Positions 1 through 7,556 of a DNA stretch of 21,678 nt are shown here, in pieces. Location: positions 1-21,678 of the IMG/VR virus record IMGVR_UViG_3300037485_001705; one strand, 5' to 3'. Each line of letters begins with the position of its first letter. Within the stretch, counting starts at the first letter, position 1. Origin of the DNA: a virus. A program made the translations under genes and the position numbers. Below the pieces are notes generated by a model, which had not been told where the DNA came from, ran no database searches, and saw nothing but the letters and a program-made list of their open reading frames with translations.

Positions 1-319
1 TTCTATAAGAATCTACTCCTAACCCTGCTTGTACTCTTCCTTGAGGAACTATATATTTGAAGTCTTTAAATAGATTGTAAATAGAATCTTCATTTAATAT
101 ATCTCTATGTCGTCCATATTGTGATAGTTTATTCCAAGTTGGTGGTGCAGTATCTTCTATTGTTGTGACATATTTCTCTTCTATTCTTGCAAACTCTTTA
201 GCCATCCTACGATGCATCTGATCGTAATGAGTCTCTCCTTCTGCTGCATATTTACCTTTCCATACAGAAATTGCCAGTTCATCACCATCGAACATCTCTT
301 TTGTTTTCTCCTCTATCAT
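1..319 (-). CDS. Ribonucleotide reductase large subunit, N-terminal part (cut by window edge)
   Basis: Reading from the ATG at 319 the frame stays open to base 1 (106 codons), so the C-terminal bulk lies outside the window. Visible landmarks are ISVWKGKYA near residue 17, EGETHYDQMHRRMAKEFARI near residue 27, and VPQGRVQAGLGVD near the edge. This layout (aligned WxxKYA segment, then a PxGR segment) is typical of the N-terminal region of ribonucleotide reductase catalytic chains, especially phage class II-like enzymes, which reduce ribonucleotides to deoxyribonucleotides for DNA synthesis. The start overlaps the stop of the upstream gene as ATGA (316-319), suggesting translational coupling. 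The class (I or II) cannot be decided because the active-site cysteines and glycyl/cobalamin features lie outside the window. Confidence 0.75.
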   Translation of the reverse strand, partial: MIEEKTKEMFDGDELAISVWKGKYAAEGETHYDQMHRRMAKEFARIEEKYVTTIEDTAPPTWNKLSQYGRHRDILNEDSIYNLFKDFKYIVPQGRVQAGLGVDSYR

Positions 320-558
320 CCGTTATATTCTATTTCCGTTGTCTCAAAATTCGTATTCCTGATACCCTTACCATAATAGGATCTACTTAGATTACCAAGT
401 CTATCTTCCATCTCTGCGATATCATTGTTCTTATATCCTACTGATTGTAGATGTTCTTCTGTACTCTCGTACTCATCATCATCCTTCTTTCTGTTTTTCA
501 TACGATTGTCCATATTCTTGTTTTCCATTACCCCATATTGCTGTCCATCCCATTTCAT
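316..558 (-). CDS. Small acidic/charged hypothetical protein
   Basis: I do not recognise this protein. The longest reading is 80 residues, highly charged, with a KNRKKDDDEYE stretch and no membrane segment. Its first Met (558) gives an 80-nt overlap with the preceding gene, which is unusual here; in-frame Met codons at 525, 510 and 498 would shorten the overlap, and 498 leaves only about 20 nt. The true start is probably one of these. Its stop overlaps the ribonucleotide reductase start as ATGA, supporting real translation. No function can be assigned. Confidence 0.5.
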   Translation of the reverse strand: MKWDGQQYGVMENKNMDNRMKNRKKDDDEYESTEEHLQSVGYKNNDIAEMEDRLGNLSRSYYGKGIRNTNFETTEIEYNG

Positions 559-772
559 TGGATAGTTCCATTACTTCTACTGTACTCTGACCATCATTGT
601 CTCTCGTAAGCATCTGTTCTGCTGTATCATATAGATAACCTTCACAATATGAAGATACGATCTCTCCCTGTTTTATCATTTTATACAATTGTTCAGGAGT
701 TACATCATCTTCTACTTCATACTCATCACGATGCCATACAGTCTCTTTTGTATCTACTTTATATATTTTCAT
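479..772 (-). CDS. Hypothetical protein, 97 aa
   Basis: Unrecognised 97-residue protein. It opens with MKIYKVDTKETVWHRDEYEV, a short strand-like segment, followed by DDVTPEQLYKMIKQGEI, which reads like an amphipathic helix, and ends in a Gly/Gln/Lys-rich tail. No membrane segments, cysteine clusters or known catalytic motifs are visible. It overlaps the preceding gene by 14 nt and the next one by up to 80 nt, in the tight overlapping style of the whole block. Being next to nucleotide-metabolism genes (MazG-like, ribonucleotide reductase) does not by itself give it a function. Confidence 0.6.
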   Translation of the reverse strand: MKIYKVDTKETVWHRDEYEVEDDVTPEQLYKMIKQGEIVSSYCEGYLYDTAEQMLTRDNDGQSTVEVMELSNEMGWTAIWGNGKQEYGQSYEKQKEG

Positions 773-968
773 CCTTACTTTTTAAATCATAAATACTATT
801 GTCTTCTCCACTTTCTGTAAGTATCATACCATTGTTACGTGCCAGTTCATCTAATACGGTTATACAGACACCATAGGTTTCCTCATCTCTGAAGATTCCT
901 ATGAGTTCTGCATATCTACCATCAGATGTACTACCATCTTTAGTTGTCTCAAAATATACCTTTACCAT
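759..968 (-). CDS. Hypothetical protein, 69 aa
   Basis: Unrecognised small protein. The sequence MVKVYFETTKDGSTSDGRYA suggests a beta-strand start, and DEETYGVCITVLDELARNNG reads as an amphipathic helix, so a small mixed alpha/beta fold is plausible. Its start overlaps the end of the DUF3310-like gene by 7 nt and its end overlaps the next gene by 14 nt. The pattern resembles small accessory proteins of phage early regions. No function is assigned. Confidence 0.6.
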   Translation of the reverse strand: MVKVYFETTKDGSTSDGRYAELIGIFRDEETYGVCITVLDELARNNGMILTESGEDNSIYDLKSKDENI

Positions 969-1216
969 TGTGAAGAAGAAGCTTTGAGTTCTTTAGCTTT
1001 ATCAAGATACCACTTTTCTTTTTCAATATCTCTTTCGATTGGTTGATCGGGTTTAGTACCCATTCTCATACGATATTTAAAAGCATTCATTTCACAGAAT
1101 GTTATTGTAGCTTCTTTACCCCAAATATCTTCCATCATAACAATAACTTCTTTAGAATAATTATTATAGTGTTTAGAATTATTTACGTGTTCATACTCTG
1201 TTTCTTCACATTTCAT
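962..1216 (-). CDS. DUF3310-like phage protein
   Basis: The 84-residue protein has the hallmarks of the DUF3310 (SaV-like) family common in phage replication and nucleotide regions: an early His-Tyr followed by KEVIVMMEDIWGKEA, then FCEMNAFKYRMRMGTKPDQP, then a D-x-x-K-x-K-W-Y-L-D-K-A-K-E-L ending. The family has no firmly established biochemical role, although some members are loosely called nucleotide kinases in databases. Its start shares one base with the stop of the MazG-like gene (TAATG at 1214-1218), so the two are probably co-translated. Length is normal for the family. Confidence 0.8.
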   Translation of the reverse strand: MKCEETEYEHVNNSKHYNNYSKEVIVMMEDIWGKEATITFCEMNAFKYRMRMGTKPDQPIERDIEKEKWYLDKAKELKASSSQW

Positions 1217-1731
1217 TACACTTCCTCATTTACAGTTAATCTACTTGTGATAGCACTGAAATCAGGTTCTTTGAAATTAATACTCTTCATCACCTTATTA
1301 TCAGAATTTCTACGGATAATATAAAGATCTCCAACTTGTTCATAATGAGTAGCTATCTGTACACCCATCTTAGAGGGATGTTTACCTGTTGCATATGCTA
1401 CAATGGTATCTTCAACTTCTTCAACTGTCTTACAGAACTTACTCATATTACTATTGAATCCTGCAAACAACAGTTCATTGATATTGATGCCATTCAACAT
1501 GGCTGCTTGAGTAATCACCCATAGAGCATCAAAGTAACCATCACATGTTTCTGTGAAGTCATTATTCTTCATTGCTGTAAGAAGTTCAGTTACTTCTTCG
1601 TTTATGAGTTTCATATTGAAATCTCTCACTTCATCACTCATCATTTCTGGTTGAGTGGGTTTTTGTTGACCTATAGTTGTCAACCATACTGTTACCATTG
1701 AATGTAATGGTAATGGATTATTATTTTTCAT
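1216..1731 (-). CDS. MazG-like nucleoside triphosphate pyrophosphohydrolase
   Basis: A 171-residue protein with the all-alpha NTP pyrophosphatase signature: NEEVTELLTA (E45, E46, E49) followed by CDGYFDALWVITQAA (D64, D68), the metal-binding ExxE plus ExxD-type arrangement of the MazG/dUTPase-2/PRA-PH superfamily. GFNSNMSKFC in the middle is typical of phage and cyanobacterial members. The family hydrolyses (d)NTPs to monophosphates and pyrophosphate, which fits nucleotide-pool control alongside ribonucleotide reductase. The stop shares a base with the DUF3310-like start and the start forms an ATGA overlap with the preceding gene. The exact substrate cannot be read from sequence. Confidence 0.8.
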   Translation of the reverse strand: MKNNNPLPLHSMVTVWLTTIGQQKPTQPEMMSDEVRDFNMKLINEEVTELLTAMKNNDFTETCDGYFDALWVITQAAMLNGININELLFAGFNSNMSKFCKTVEEVEDTIVAYATGKHPSKMGVQIATHYEQVGDLYIIRRNSDNKVMKSINFKEPDFSAITSRLTVNEEV

Positions 1732-1970
1732 AATTCTGTTATATCTATATTATTATTCTCTATTATGGAATAGATTTCTTTAAATACATAATCTATTCCT
1801 TCAAAAGCATCATAATCATGTATGAGATCATTTTGAAATCTTTGAACACATTTCTTTTTTAAATTATGGGTGATTTCAAATAGAATACTTGCCATTTCAT
1901 CAACTGCCATATGTCTTTTAATAGCATCTGATTCTGTTTCTGTATCAAATGTCAATGTGAACGTTCCCAT
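1728..1970 (-). CDS. Conserved small phage protein
   Basis: The 80-residue protein starts with a short hydrophobic strand (TFTLTFD) followed by DAIKRHMAVDEMASILFEITHNLKKK. That layout, an aliphatic/aromatic strand, an acidic residue cluster, then a helix ending before a basic run, recalls a widely distributed small phage protein with no assigned function that often sits near DNA metabolism genes. No catalytic motif is obvious. ATGA overlap (1728-1731) links it to the MazG-like gene. The family resemblance is from memory only and is not strong. Confidence 0.6.
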   Translation of the reverse strand: MGTFTLTFDTETESDAIKRHMAVDEMASILFEITHNLKKKCVQRFQNDLIHDYDAFEGIDYVFKEIYSIIENNNIDITEL

Positions 1971-1972
1971 AT

Positions 1973-2239
1973 CTAAACTTTTACTATATTAAATGTTTCC
2001 AATCTCTCTTTTGCTTTCTCCAATGTATTGACACTCCATGCCCATACACCAAAAGAGTTTGAATTGGGATATGATATACAATTGAATTGTGTATTCTCTT
2101 TACGTTTGAATACCTCATAATGGGTTACACCCTCTCCTATTACGGAGTAGATGTAACCATTATCAGTCTTTTCAATCTGCTTGAACTCAAATCCTCTTAC
2201 TTCTCCTCTTCCTATAAAATGTTCACTCAGTTCTTTCAT
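1973..2239 (-). CDS. Hypothetical protein, 88 aa
   Basis: Unrecognised 88-residue protein. It contains VRGFEFKQIEKTDNGYIYSV, THYEVFKRKENTQFNCISYP, then a Trp-containing SFGVWAWSV segment and a helix LEKAKERLETF. This pattern of strands followed by a C-terminal helix suggests a small alpha/beta domain of the kind common in Bacteroidota phages. It overlaps the DUF7666/nucleotidyltransferase-like gene by 17 nt. No function is assigned. Confidence 0.6.
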   Translation of the reverse strand: MKELSEHFIGRGEVRGFEFKQIEKTDNGYIYSVIGEGVTHYEVFKRKENTQFNCISYPNSNSFGVWAWSVNTLEKAKERLETFNIVKV

Positions 2240-2999
2240 GTTTTATCGGTTTGATCATCAATGTCATAATATCATCTTTATGTTTCTCATTACCTTGTAT
2301 AGCATATCTTAATTTAGCCTCAAGAGTAGTAAACAGATCACATATTTTAAAATCATAACCTTTAAAATTAACAGTTTCATATTTTTGACTTGGGGCAATT
2401 CTTATATCACACTTAAGAAATCTTCCATCTTTTGTAGTAATAGCAAAAGTAGATGAAAAATCATTTCCAGAAGATTTAGCATCAAATTCTTCAATACCTT
2501 CTATAAGAGAATCTTTAGGAAAATCCTTTTCTGACATCTTTTGATAATAAGGCATTATAATATCAAAATCAACTTTTTTTCGATATAAATGATATCCCAT
2601 AAGATATAGAGAAACACTTCCTCCTATCATAAAATTATATTTAGATTGAAGTTCTTTTACCACATCAATACAAAATACTTTCTTTTCTGTATGCTCTGAT
2701 TTTTCTATTCGGATAATTTCCTCAATTTCGTCATAAGAAAGTTCTTTTATTATGGTTAACTCATTAGAACATAATTTATCACCTCCATTTTTTATCTCTC
2801 CTGATGGTTTTACGATTGCAAATCTATGTGTACTATTTTTACCATGTGCATAATACGAAAAAACATTTTGTAAAGAAGAGCAAAAGTGAAATCCTCTATA
2901 GCATAACTTTAACTCTCCGTCATGCTTATAATCTTTACCTATTTCATATTGAAATCCTCTACATTTTAAATCTTTATCAAATCCTTTATAATATACCAT
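2223..2999 (-). CDS. DUF7666-like / nucleotidyltransferase-like fusion protein
   Basis: A 258-residue two-part protein. The N-terminal ~60 residues (KGFDKDLKCRGFQYEIGK, then LCYRGFHFCSSLQNVFSYY) match the pattern of DUF7666, a small domain seen in phage proteins and of unknown function. From about residue 120, YNFMIGGSVSLYLMGYHL followed by KKVDFDIIMP (G126-G127-S128, D144, D146) looks like the GGS...DxD core of minimal nucleotidyltransferases. A later KCDIRIA could supply the third acidic residue. The gene is visibly richer in A/T runs than its neighbours, a possible sign of recent acquisition. The transferase call is inference; the substrate and whether it is active are unknown. Confidence 0.6.
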   Translation of the reverse strand: MVYYKGFDKDLKCRGFQYEIGKDYKHDGELKLCYRGFHFCSSLQNVFSYYAHGKNSTHRFAIVKPSGEIKNGGDKLCSNELTIIKELSYDEIEEIIRIEKSEHTEKKVFCIDVVKELQSKYNFMIGGSVSLYLMGYHLYRKKVDFDIIMPYYQKMSEKDFPKDSLIEGIEEFDAKSSGNDFSSTFAITTKDGRFLKCDIRIAPSQKYETVNFKGYDFKICDLFTTLEAKLRYAIQGNEKHKDDIMTLMIKPIKHERTE

Positions 3000-3001
3000 A
3001 T

Positions 3002-3790
3002 CTATATACTTACTGTTAAACTATATCTACTATCATCAAGAATATACTTATTATAGAATGTCTCTCTCTCCATATCAATTGATGAACGCAATTCTGCATT
3101 ACTATGTATCTTTACTGATAGTCGTTTCTCAAGCTCATTCTTAAGTATAGGATTCCTGTACAATTGTAGTTTTATCTTATTATTATCATCCTGAATATTA
3201 TGGAATGCTAAGATCCTTCTTTTAGCTCCTTCAGTTATCTTAGAAAACTTACTTTGAAGTATGAGATCTGCATCATTCCTGAATTCTTCAGGGATAAGTA
3301 ATGTGAACATCTGATATTCAGTACCTATGATCTCTTCACTTATGAACTCATCACATTCTCTCAGTATGTTACATACTTCCACAAATTTCCTATCATTCTG
3401 TGACGGAACTCTCATCAATATCCATATACGGTCATTATCATCATGATCTTCTCTGAATGAGAATGCATTCACAAGATATTCAGTCCAACACAGTTCTTTA
3501 CGGGTACTTCCGTTGAACGGTAGTATCAACATTGCAGTATCACTTCTTTCCATTACTATTGCAGTGTATAAAGTATGTTCATCATATGTACCTGCTATTG
3601 TGATATTGTTCAACTGATACCATCCTTTATCCTTACAGAATATGAGATCTTTCTGCCATATCAATCTATTGCCTCCATATTTGACACCTGAGAGACTTTC
3701 TCCATCAAACTGATGTTCTACCTCATTATGTGTCTTGAATTGAAGAACAAACGCATTAATAAAGCGAATGTCATATATCTCGTTTTTCAT
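3002..3790 (-). CDS. Conserved hypothetical protein, 262 aa
   Basis: Unrecognised 262-residue protein without signal peptide or membrane segments. The middle part (RIWILMRVPSQNDRKFVEVC) and the C-terminal part (KIKLQLYRNPILKNELEKRL) recall hypothetical proteins common in phages of gut Bacteroidota, but I know no function for them. Its start overlaps the preceding 62-residue ORF by 20 nt and it ends three bases before the next gene. It belongs to the operon downstream of the PD-(D/E)XK exonuclease. Confidence 0.65.
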   Translation of the reverse strand: MKNEIYDIRFINAFVLQFKTHNEVEHQFDGESLSGVKYGGNRLIWQKDLIFCKDKGWYQLNNITIAGTYDEHTLYTAIVMERSDTAMLILPFNGSTRKELCWTEYLVNAFSFREDHDDNDRIWILMRVPSQNDRKFVEVCNILRECDEFISEEIIGTEYQMFTLLIPEEFRNDADLILQSKFSKITEGAKRRILAFHNIQDDNNKIKLQLYRNPILKNELEKRLSVKIHSNAELRSSIDMERETFYNKYILDDSRYSLTVSI

Positions 3791-3959
3791 CGTCTAATTC
3801 TTCATTATCAATTAATTTAGAGCAACAATATAATTCTATTCGCTCTCCCTCAAAGAATTCAGTCACTTTATCTATAAGATCATCATATTCTTTTTCTGTA
3901 AAATCAGAATGATCTCCTTTCATTAATACACAATCAAGTGTTATAGTATCATTTTTCAT
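3771..3959 (-). CDS. Hypothetical protein, 62 aa
   Basis: Unrecognised small acidic protein. DFTEKEYDDLIDKVTEFFEG reads as an amphipathic helix, followed by a strand (RIELYCCSKLI) and an acidic C-terminus. The start lies one base after the exonuclease stop region and the end overlaps the 262-residue gene. The tight spacing on both sides supports it being a real gene. No function is assigned. Confidence 0.5.
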   Translation of the reverse strand: MKNDTITLDCVLMKGDHSDFTEKEYDDLIDKVTEFFEGERIELYCCSKLIDNEELDDEKRDI

Positions 3960-3960
3960 A

Positions 3961-5022
3961 TCATTCTGTTTTTAACATATCCCATACATCCACATAATCA
4001 AATAGATCTGAGATCATCATACCATTGTCATCATAAACTTGTTTACGATACTCCCATAGACCAGTTTCCATATGCCACTTATAATCATTGAGTAGTCCAA
4101 TGATACCTCTTACAGGTTTTCCATTGTACTCTCCTCCACCGATAGTTATACTGATGTCTTTATTACTAAGAACATAGATCATTGGTGCAAAGGTACAACT
4201 TTTTTCCACAAAAACAAATCTGAATGGAAGAATTGCATATCCTTCATAATGAACATCTCTCCACTTCTCAAGCCCAAGAGTATAGAATCCACCTTGATAA
4301 GCATAATCATACTTCAGAATACTTCCATCAAAGTAATGTCCTTTATTAGCAGTAGTTTTCAGATCAATAGGAATTATCACCTTTCTATCATGATCAACTT
4401 CAATGATATCCAACATTGCTTTACATTCAACACCTTCCTGCTCCCATAGAATTACTTTCTGATAGATCAGTGTCTTACCATCTTTCTCATAAGTATCCTG
4501 TCCTTTAATAGGATTTTCAATAAACCAATGGTTTACAAACTGATTATCAAGTAGTTGATACTTCATTGTAGTTATTTGAACATATTGTTCCTGTGTAAGT
4601 GTAGGTTTTTCTTTTGATATTCTCAATTCCTCAAGATAATATTGCCCTCCACCTAATTTGAACTCTTCTCTTACATTGTCTTCATTTGAAGTCTTTGTTT
4701 TAACATCTTCATATGCTACTCCATATATATCATTAAAAGTCTCATCAAGATCTAACAGTTCAATACATCTGTTCATATATTTACCAATGAATGTACGACC
4801 ATCACCAAATGGGTTATTACGTGTCATTATATGAAACTTCTCATCAAATTCTTCTTGCCCATTGAACATGAGAGTATCAAAAGCATCTCCAATTAGGAGA
4901 GCTTCTGATTCCTCATTACTACCATATTCCATCATACTCTTAGCGTACTTTGGATGATCCTTCAATGCTACAAGAAGACTTCTTGATACTGCATCATGTG
5001 CAAAATATTCTTTTCTTGTCAT
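3961..5022 (-). CDS. PD-(D/E)XK exonuclease (RecB/Cas4-like)
   Basis: A single-strand-handling or double-strand-resecting exonuclease, probably for phage recombination. Visible motifs (numbering from the start chosen here): a SRSLLVALKDHP and ALLIGDAFDTLMF N-terminal region typical of phage PD-(D/E)XK exonucleases, then CKAMLDIIEV (D205), PIDLKTT (D220-x-K222) and YQGGFY (Q243, the QxxxY-type element). The longest reading starts at 5079, but an overlapping 53-residue ORF ends at 5024 and the ATG at 5022 opens directly into the conserved N-terminus, so 5022 is preferred (353 residues). The enzyme follows the ubiquitin-like cassette in the same transcription direction. A functional pairing with the Sak4-like ATPase and SSB upstream is likely but inferred. 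Confidence 0.85.
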   Translation of the reverse strand: MTRKEYFAHDAVSRSLLVALKDHPKYAKSMMEYGSNEESEALLIGDAFDTLMFNGQEEFDEKFHIMTRNNPFGDGRTFIGKYMNRCIELLDLDETFNDIYGVAYEDVKTKTSNEDNVREEFKLGGGQYYLEELRISKEKPTLTQEQYVQITTMKYQLLDNQFVNHWFIENPIKGQDTYEKDGKTLIYQKVILWEQEGVECKAMLDIIEVDHDRKVIIPIDLKTTANKGHYFDGSILKYDYAYQGGFYTLGLEKWRDVHYEGYAILPFRFVFVEKSCTFAPMIYVLSNKDISITIGGGEYNGKPVRGIIGLLNDYKWHMETGLWEYRKQVYDDNGMMISDLFDYVDVWDMLKTE

Positions 5023-5023
5023 T

Positions 5024-5185
5024 TCAATAATATATTTTACGATAACATTCTTCTCCACTATCATTCTTATACTTCTCACATAGATCTACTATTGTATGAT
5101 GTTCTTTTAGTATCTTAGTTACCTCATATACTATCTTACCTCTATACCTTAGATCTGTTTTCCTTGCACTATACTTGTCTGTCAT
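5024..5185 (-). CDS. Small basic hypothetical protein, 53 aa
   Basis: An ATG at 5185 opens a 53-codon frame ending in TGA at 5024. The protein begins MTDKYSARKTDLRYRGKIV and continues with a helix-like KIVYEVTKILKEHHTIVDLC. It fills what would otherwise be a gap between two genes. Its start forms an ATGA overlap with the upstream 139-residue gene (5182-5185) and its stop lies one base before the preferred exonuclease start. That fit with the local packing style is the main support. I do not recognise the protein. Confidence 0.6.
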   Translation of the reverse strand: MTDKYSARKTDLRYRGKIVYEVTKILKEHHTIVDLCEKYKNDSGEECYRKIYY

Positions 5186-5601
5186 ATCAATTCTATATTA
5201 AGTTGTCTTTCAATAATAAGATGCTGAAGAAGTGTTTCCTTTGCATCTGCTTTCAACTGCTGTTCTTTAGCTTGCTTTTCTGGAAATGTTGTATAATAAG
5301 CATCTCTTGAGAATTTTACAACTGTTATCAGATCATCAGGAACTTCAAATCTTTCTATATAATCATCTTTAGCTTTCTGTATAATTTCTTTTACAATGTC
5401 TATTGAATCATTATCTATGAATGCTATTTGTAATACTCCACTTCGTATCTTAAGGAAATCTTCATTAATATTTCTCAATTGCTTATCACCCATCATTATC
5501 TGATAGATTGATGTTTTACCTTGTACAGGAGTTATCTGAACAATAGGTTTATTATCTATGATCCATTTAAGATCACTTGGTTCATAACGTTCTATTATCA
5601 T
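5182..5601 (-). CDS. Hypothetical protein directly after the E1-like gene, 139 aa
   Basis: Unrecognised 139-residue protein. An N-terminal strand-rich part (WIIDNKPIVQITPVQGKTSIYQIMMG) is followed by long charged helices, including KQAKEQQLKADAKETLLQHL near the C-terminus, which is coiled-coil-like. No catalytic motif or membrane segment is seen. It is coupled by ATGA overlaps both to the E1-like gene (5598-5601) and to the next small gene (5182-5185). Co-translation with the E1-like enzyme makes it a candidate accessory or target of the ubiquitin-like cassette, but this is inference from position alone. Confidence 0.65.
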   Translation of the reverse strand: MIIERYEPSDLKWIIDNKPIVQITPVQGKTSIYQIMMGDKQLRNINEDFLKIRSGVLQIAFIDNDSIDIVKEIIQKAKDDYIERFEVPDDLITVVKFSRDAYYTTFPEKQAKEQQLKADAKETLLQHLIIERQLNIELI

Positions 5602-6278
5602 AATATCTCAATTCTCTGTAATACCATATCTTCCCTGAATTTAAAGGGAACTTCTCTCATTGGGATACCTGTTGCAACATTTGCAAGGTGATTAGTGAAT
5701 ACTGACATCATACGTCCCGCTATAAGGAATCCTGTATGTGTAGTATTCTTCAATGAACATATCTGATCAGGTATTTCACTGTCATCAAATAATGTTTCTT
5801 CATATCGCTCTATCATATCAGGTGTCACTGAATATACTTCATAACTCTCAATGGTCATACGTCCATCTATGAATATCTCCTTGTTATCAAGTTTTTTCCA
5901 GTTATTGAACATCTCCTTACGAGCTTTCATATTATCAAAACATGAGAAGCATACAGGACTTACATAAGTACCATCTTCTATACGTGAAGTGAATACATGT
6001 ACATTACGATCAGATATCTCTGTGAATGATAGCATTAGATCCCTTACTACAATAGCCTTATGTTTACCAAGGTCACTTAGACTGAACATCTGTCCTGATA
6101 GATTGACAATATCAATGATATCATCATCATACAACAGGATAGTATGTTCTGCACTTCTTGCAAGTGGTATGGCAATATTACTGCCGATGGTTCCTACACC
6201 ACCGACAGTAATTTCCCTTGTTTGACCTGCCCATTCAATACTACTGAATCGACTTCTACTTTCTATTACGTTACTCAT
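5598..6278 (-). CDS. E1-like (ThiF family) ubiquitin-like activating enzyme
   Basis: A 226-residue adenylating enzyme of the ThiF/E1 superfamily, expected to adenylate the C-terminus of a ubiquitin-like protein. Landmarks: the nucleotide-binding ITVGGVGTIGSNIA (glycine loop 26-32), the acidic strand end LLYDDDIIDIVNLSGQ, then FSLSDLGKHKA, the usual D-x-G-x-x-K segment. C174 in QICSLKNTTHTG is the best candidate for a thioester cysteine. Odd point: the usual N-L-x-R-Q segment reads N-L-S-G-Q (59-63), so the conserved arginine is replaced by glycine. The gene is coupled by ATGA to the JAB gene (6275-6278) and the 139-residue gene. It is shorter than free-standing E1 proteins with extra domains but normal for a bare ThiF domain. 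Confidence 0.88.
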   Translation of the reverse strand: MSNVIESRSRFSSIEWAGQTREITVGGVGTIGSNIAIPLARSAEHTILLYDDDIIDIVNLSGQMFSLSDLGKHKAIVVRDLMLSFTEISDRNVHVFTSRIEDGTYVSPVCFSCFDNMKARKEMFNNWKKLDNKEIFIDGRMTIESYEVYSVTPDMIERYEETLFDDSEIPDQICSLKNTTHTGFLIAGRMMSVFTNHLANVATGIPMREVPFKFREDMVLQRIEIL

Positions 6279-7078
6279 GCTACAGGTTCTTCTTCTATTA
6301 CATACTCTGAATATTCAATAGCTGCCTCAAATATTTCATTCAGCTCATTGATGACATCTTTCCAAAGGGTCACATTATTATAAGTATTCAACAGTTTATG
6401 TGTTTCCTGTAATGCTTCAGTGAGTTTGTCATATCCGAACATATCAATGGTCATCAAATGAACATTCACTTCAATATCATCAAACAGTCCTTCTCTCTCC
6501 TTCTCAGGCATCTTGAACATATCAGCAAGTATTCTTCCTGTCTCCTTCTTATTTTCACTATCAAGTGTCAATATCTGGTTGAGATTCTTTCTAATAGTAG
6601 TAGGATTTATCTTATATGGTTCTTCCCACGTTTCAATTTTACCATTACCACTTTTGTGAAAATCATTCCACTCATCACCCCATAATGAGTTTTGAAGAGG
6701 TCTATTCATTTGATGTTGTTTACCATTAATGGTCTGTGTTGTCACTACTTTAGCGGCTTTAGCTTTCGCTTGCTCTTCAAGTTCATGAAGTCTGTTCATC
6801 AACTCCTTATCTTCAGGAGCATTTTCAATCTCAATATTCAGATCCATCATGAACATCATTTGTTTTGAGAATGTTTTGATACTACCTCTGTCAGTACCCT
6901 CTTCTTCAATTGGAATATTAGTTTCTGGAACTTCTATCAGTTTAACTATCTTAGCTACATACTTCTCTTCAAAATTAACAATAAGTGAAAGATAATAACT
7001 ACCATTCTTACTATAATTCTCAACATTGGTATGCAATTCATCAAGATCTTCTCCTGAGAACCATGCTCTCATATTATG
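6275..7078 (-). CDS. JAB/JAMM peptidase of the Ubl cassette, exon 2
   Basis: Second exon of a split 379-residue protein. It supplies the end of the JAMM motif: HNMRAWFSGEDL gives S120 and D123 when joined to H110-S-H112 of exon 1. The rest (about 250 residues) is a mixed charged extension of unknown role, with a helix rich in EEQAKAKAAK and a Trp/Glu-rich middle (WGDEWNDFHKSG), ending in an acidic YVIEEEPVA tail. Apparent in-frame Met codons from 7117 down to 7079 lie inside the intron and are not the true start. Its stop overlaps the E1-like start (ATGA). JAMM peptidases cleave isopeptide or C-terminal peptide bonds of ubiquitin-like proteins with a zinc ion. Confidence 0.85.
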   Translation of the reverse strand, partial: HNMRAWFSGEDLDELHTNVENYSKNGSYYLSLIVNFEEKYVAKIVKLIEVPETNIPIEEEGTDRGSIKTFSKQMMFMMDLNIEIENAPEDKELMNRLHELEEQAKAKAAKVVTTQTINGKQHQMNRPLQNSLWGDEWNDFHKSGNGKIETWEEPYKINPTTIRKNLNQILTLDSENKKETGRILADMFKMPEKEREGLFDDIEVNVHLMTIDMFGYDKLTEALQETHKLLNTYNNVTLWKDVINELNEIFEAAIEYSEYVIEEEPVA

Positions 7079-7556
7079 CAATTTGTTACCGTATAGACTC
7101 TTTATCCTATACATCAATATGTTTCCATATTGTTCGGACTATATCATCATCTACAGCATTATCTGTTTAGATGTTGGACGCTCGTGTTCCTATTATATTC
7201 TACTTTCGTAGTTTCAAGGATTAGTCTCTGAACCTGCTAAGAGTATTTAACTCTTAGATTGGCTGCTGATTAACTTATTAAAATAATGATGGTAGTGATT
7301 TGTCACGAGGCGGGCTTGATTTACCCTCCATGTTTTCATTCTTGATCGTAACCTCATCCCTTAAGGGCTTTTTTTACGTGAATAGTCACACTACATGAAA
7401 CAATTTATTGCAATTATAGAGGTTAGCTTGCAACTGCTTATTTCTACACCTCTGATAGCGTTTACCTATTCCGCCACATCATTAAATTAACTTAGTCTTC
7501 CAGACAATTCATCCAATATTTATAATCAACTATTTCTAATTGACCGCACCAATTTA
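7079..7556 (-). ncRNA. Group I intron in the JAB gene (478 nt, no ORF)
   Basis: Boundaries come from protein continuity and group I rules: exon 1 ends in T at 7557, the intron ends in G at 7079. P1 can be drawn: exon UCGCAU pairs with intron GUGCGG shortly after the splice site, with the required G-U pair at the junction. The core carries AATCAGCAGCC (P4 side), GGTTCAGAGACTA (P7 5' strand) and GATATAGTCC (P7 3' strand, GACUA/UAGUC). Near the 3' end are a GAAA-capped hairpin CAATATG/CATATTG (P9) and GTATAG/CTATAC (P9.1). No reading frame of useful length lies inside, so it lacks a homing endonuclease. The core resembles the polymerase intron, suggesting common ancestry. Confidence 0.88.

Noticed and set aside
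6275-7117. Independent gene starting at the Met at 7117 and a separate truncated JAB gene ending at 7554
   Set aside because: The join rebuilds a perfect JAMM motif at exact group I splice borders, so these are two exons of one gene.
7455-7490. tRNA-Leu-like D-arm (GTGGCGGAATAGGTAAACGC) inside the JAB intron, with AATGATG able to pair with CATCATT downstream
   Set aside because: No T-arm or proper 3' acceptor follows, and the AATGATG/CATCATT pairing spans about 190 nt, which fits an extended intron P2 region better than a tRNA.
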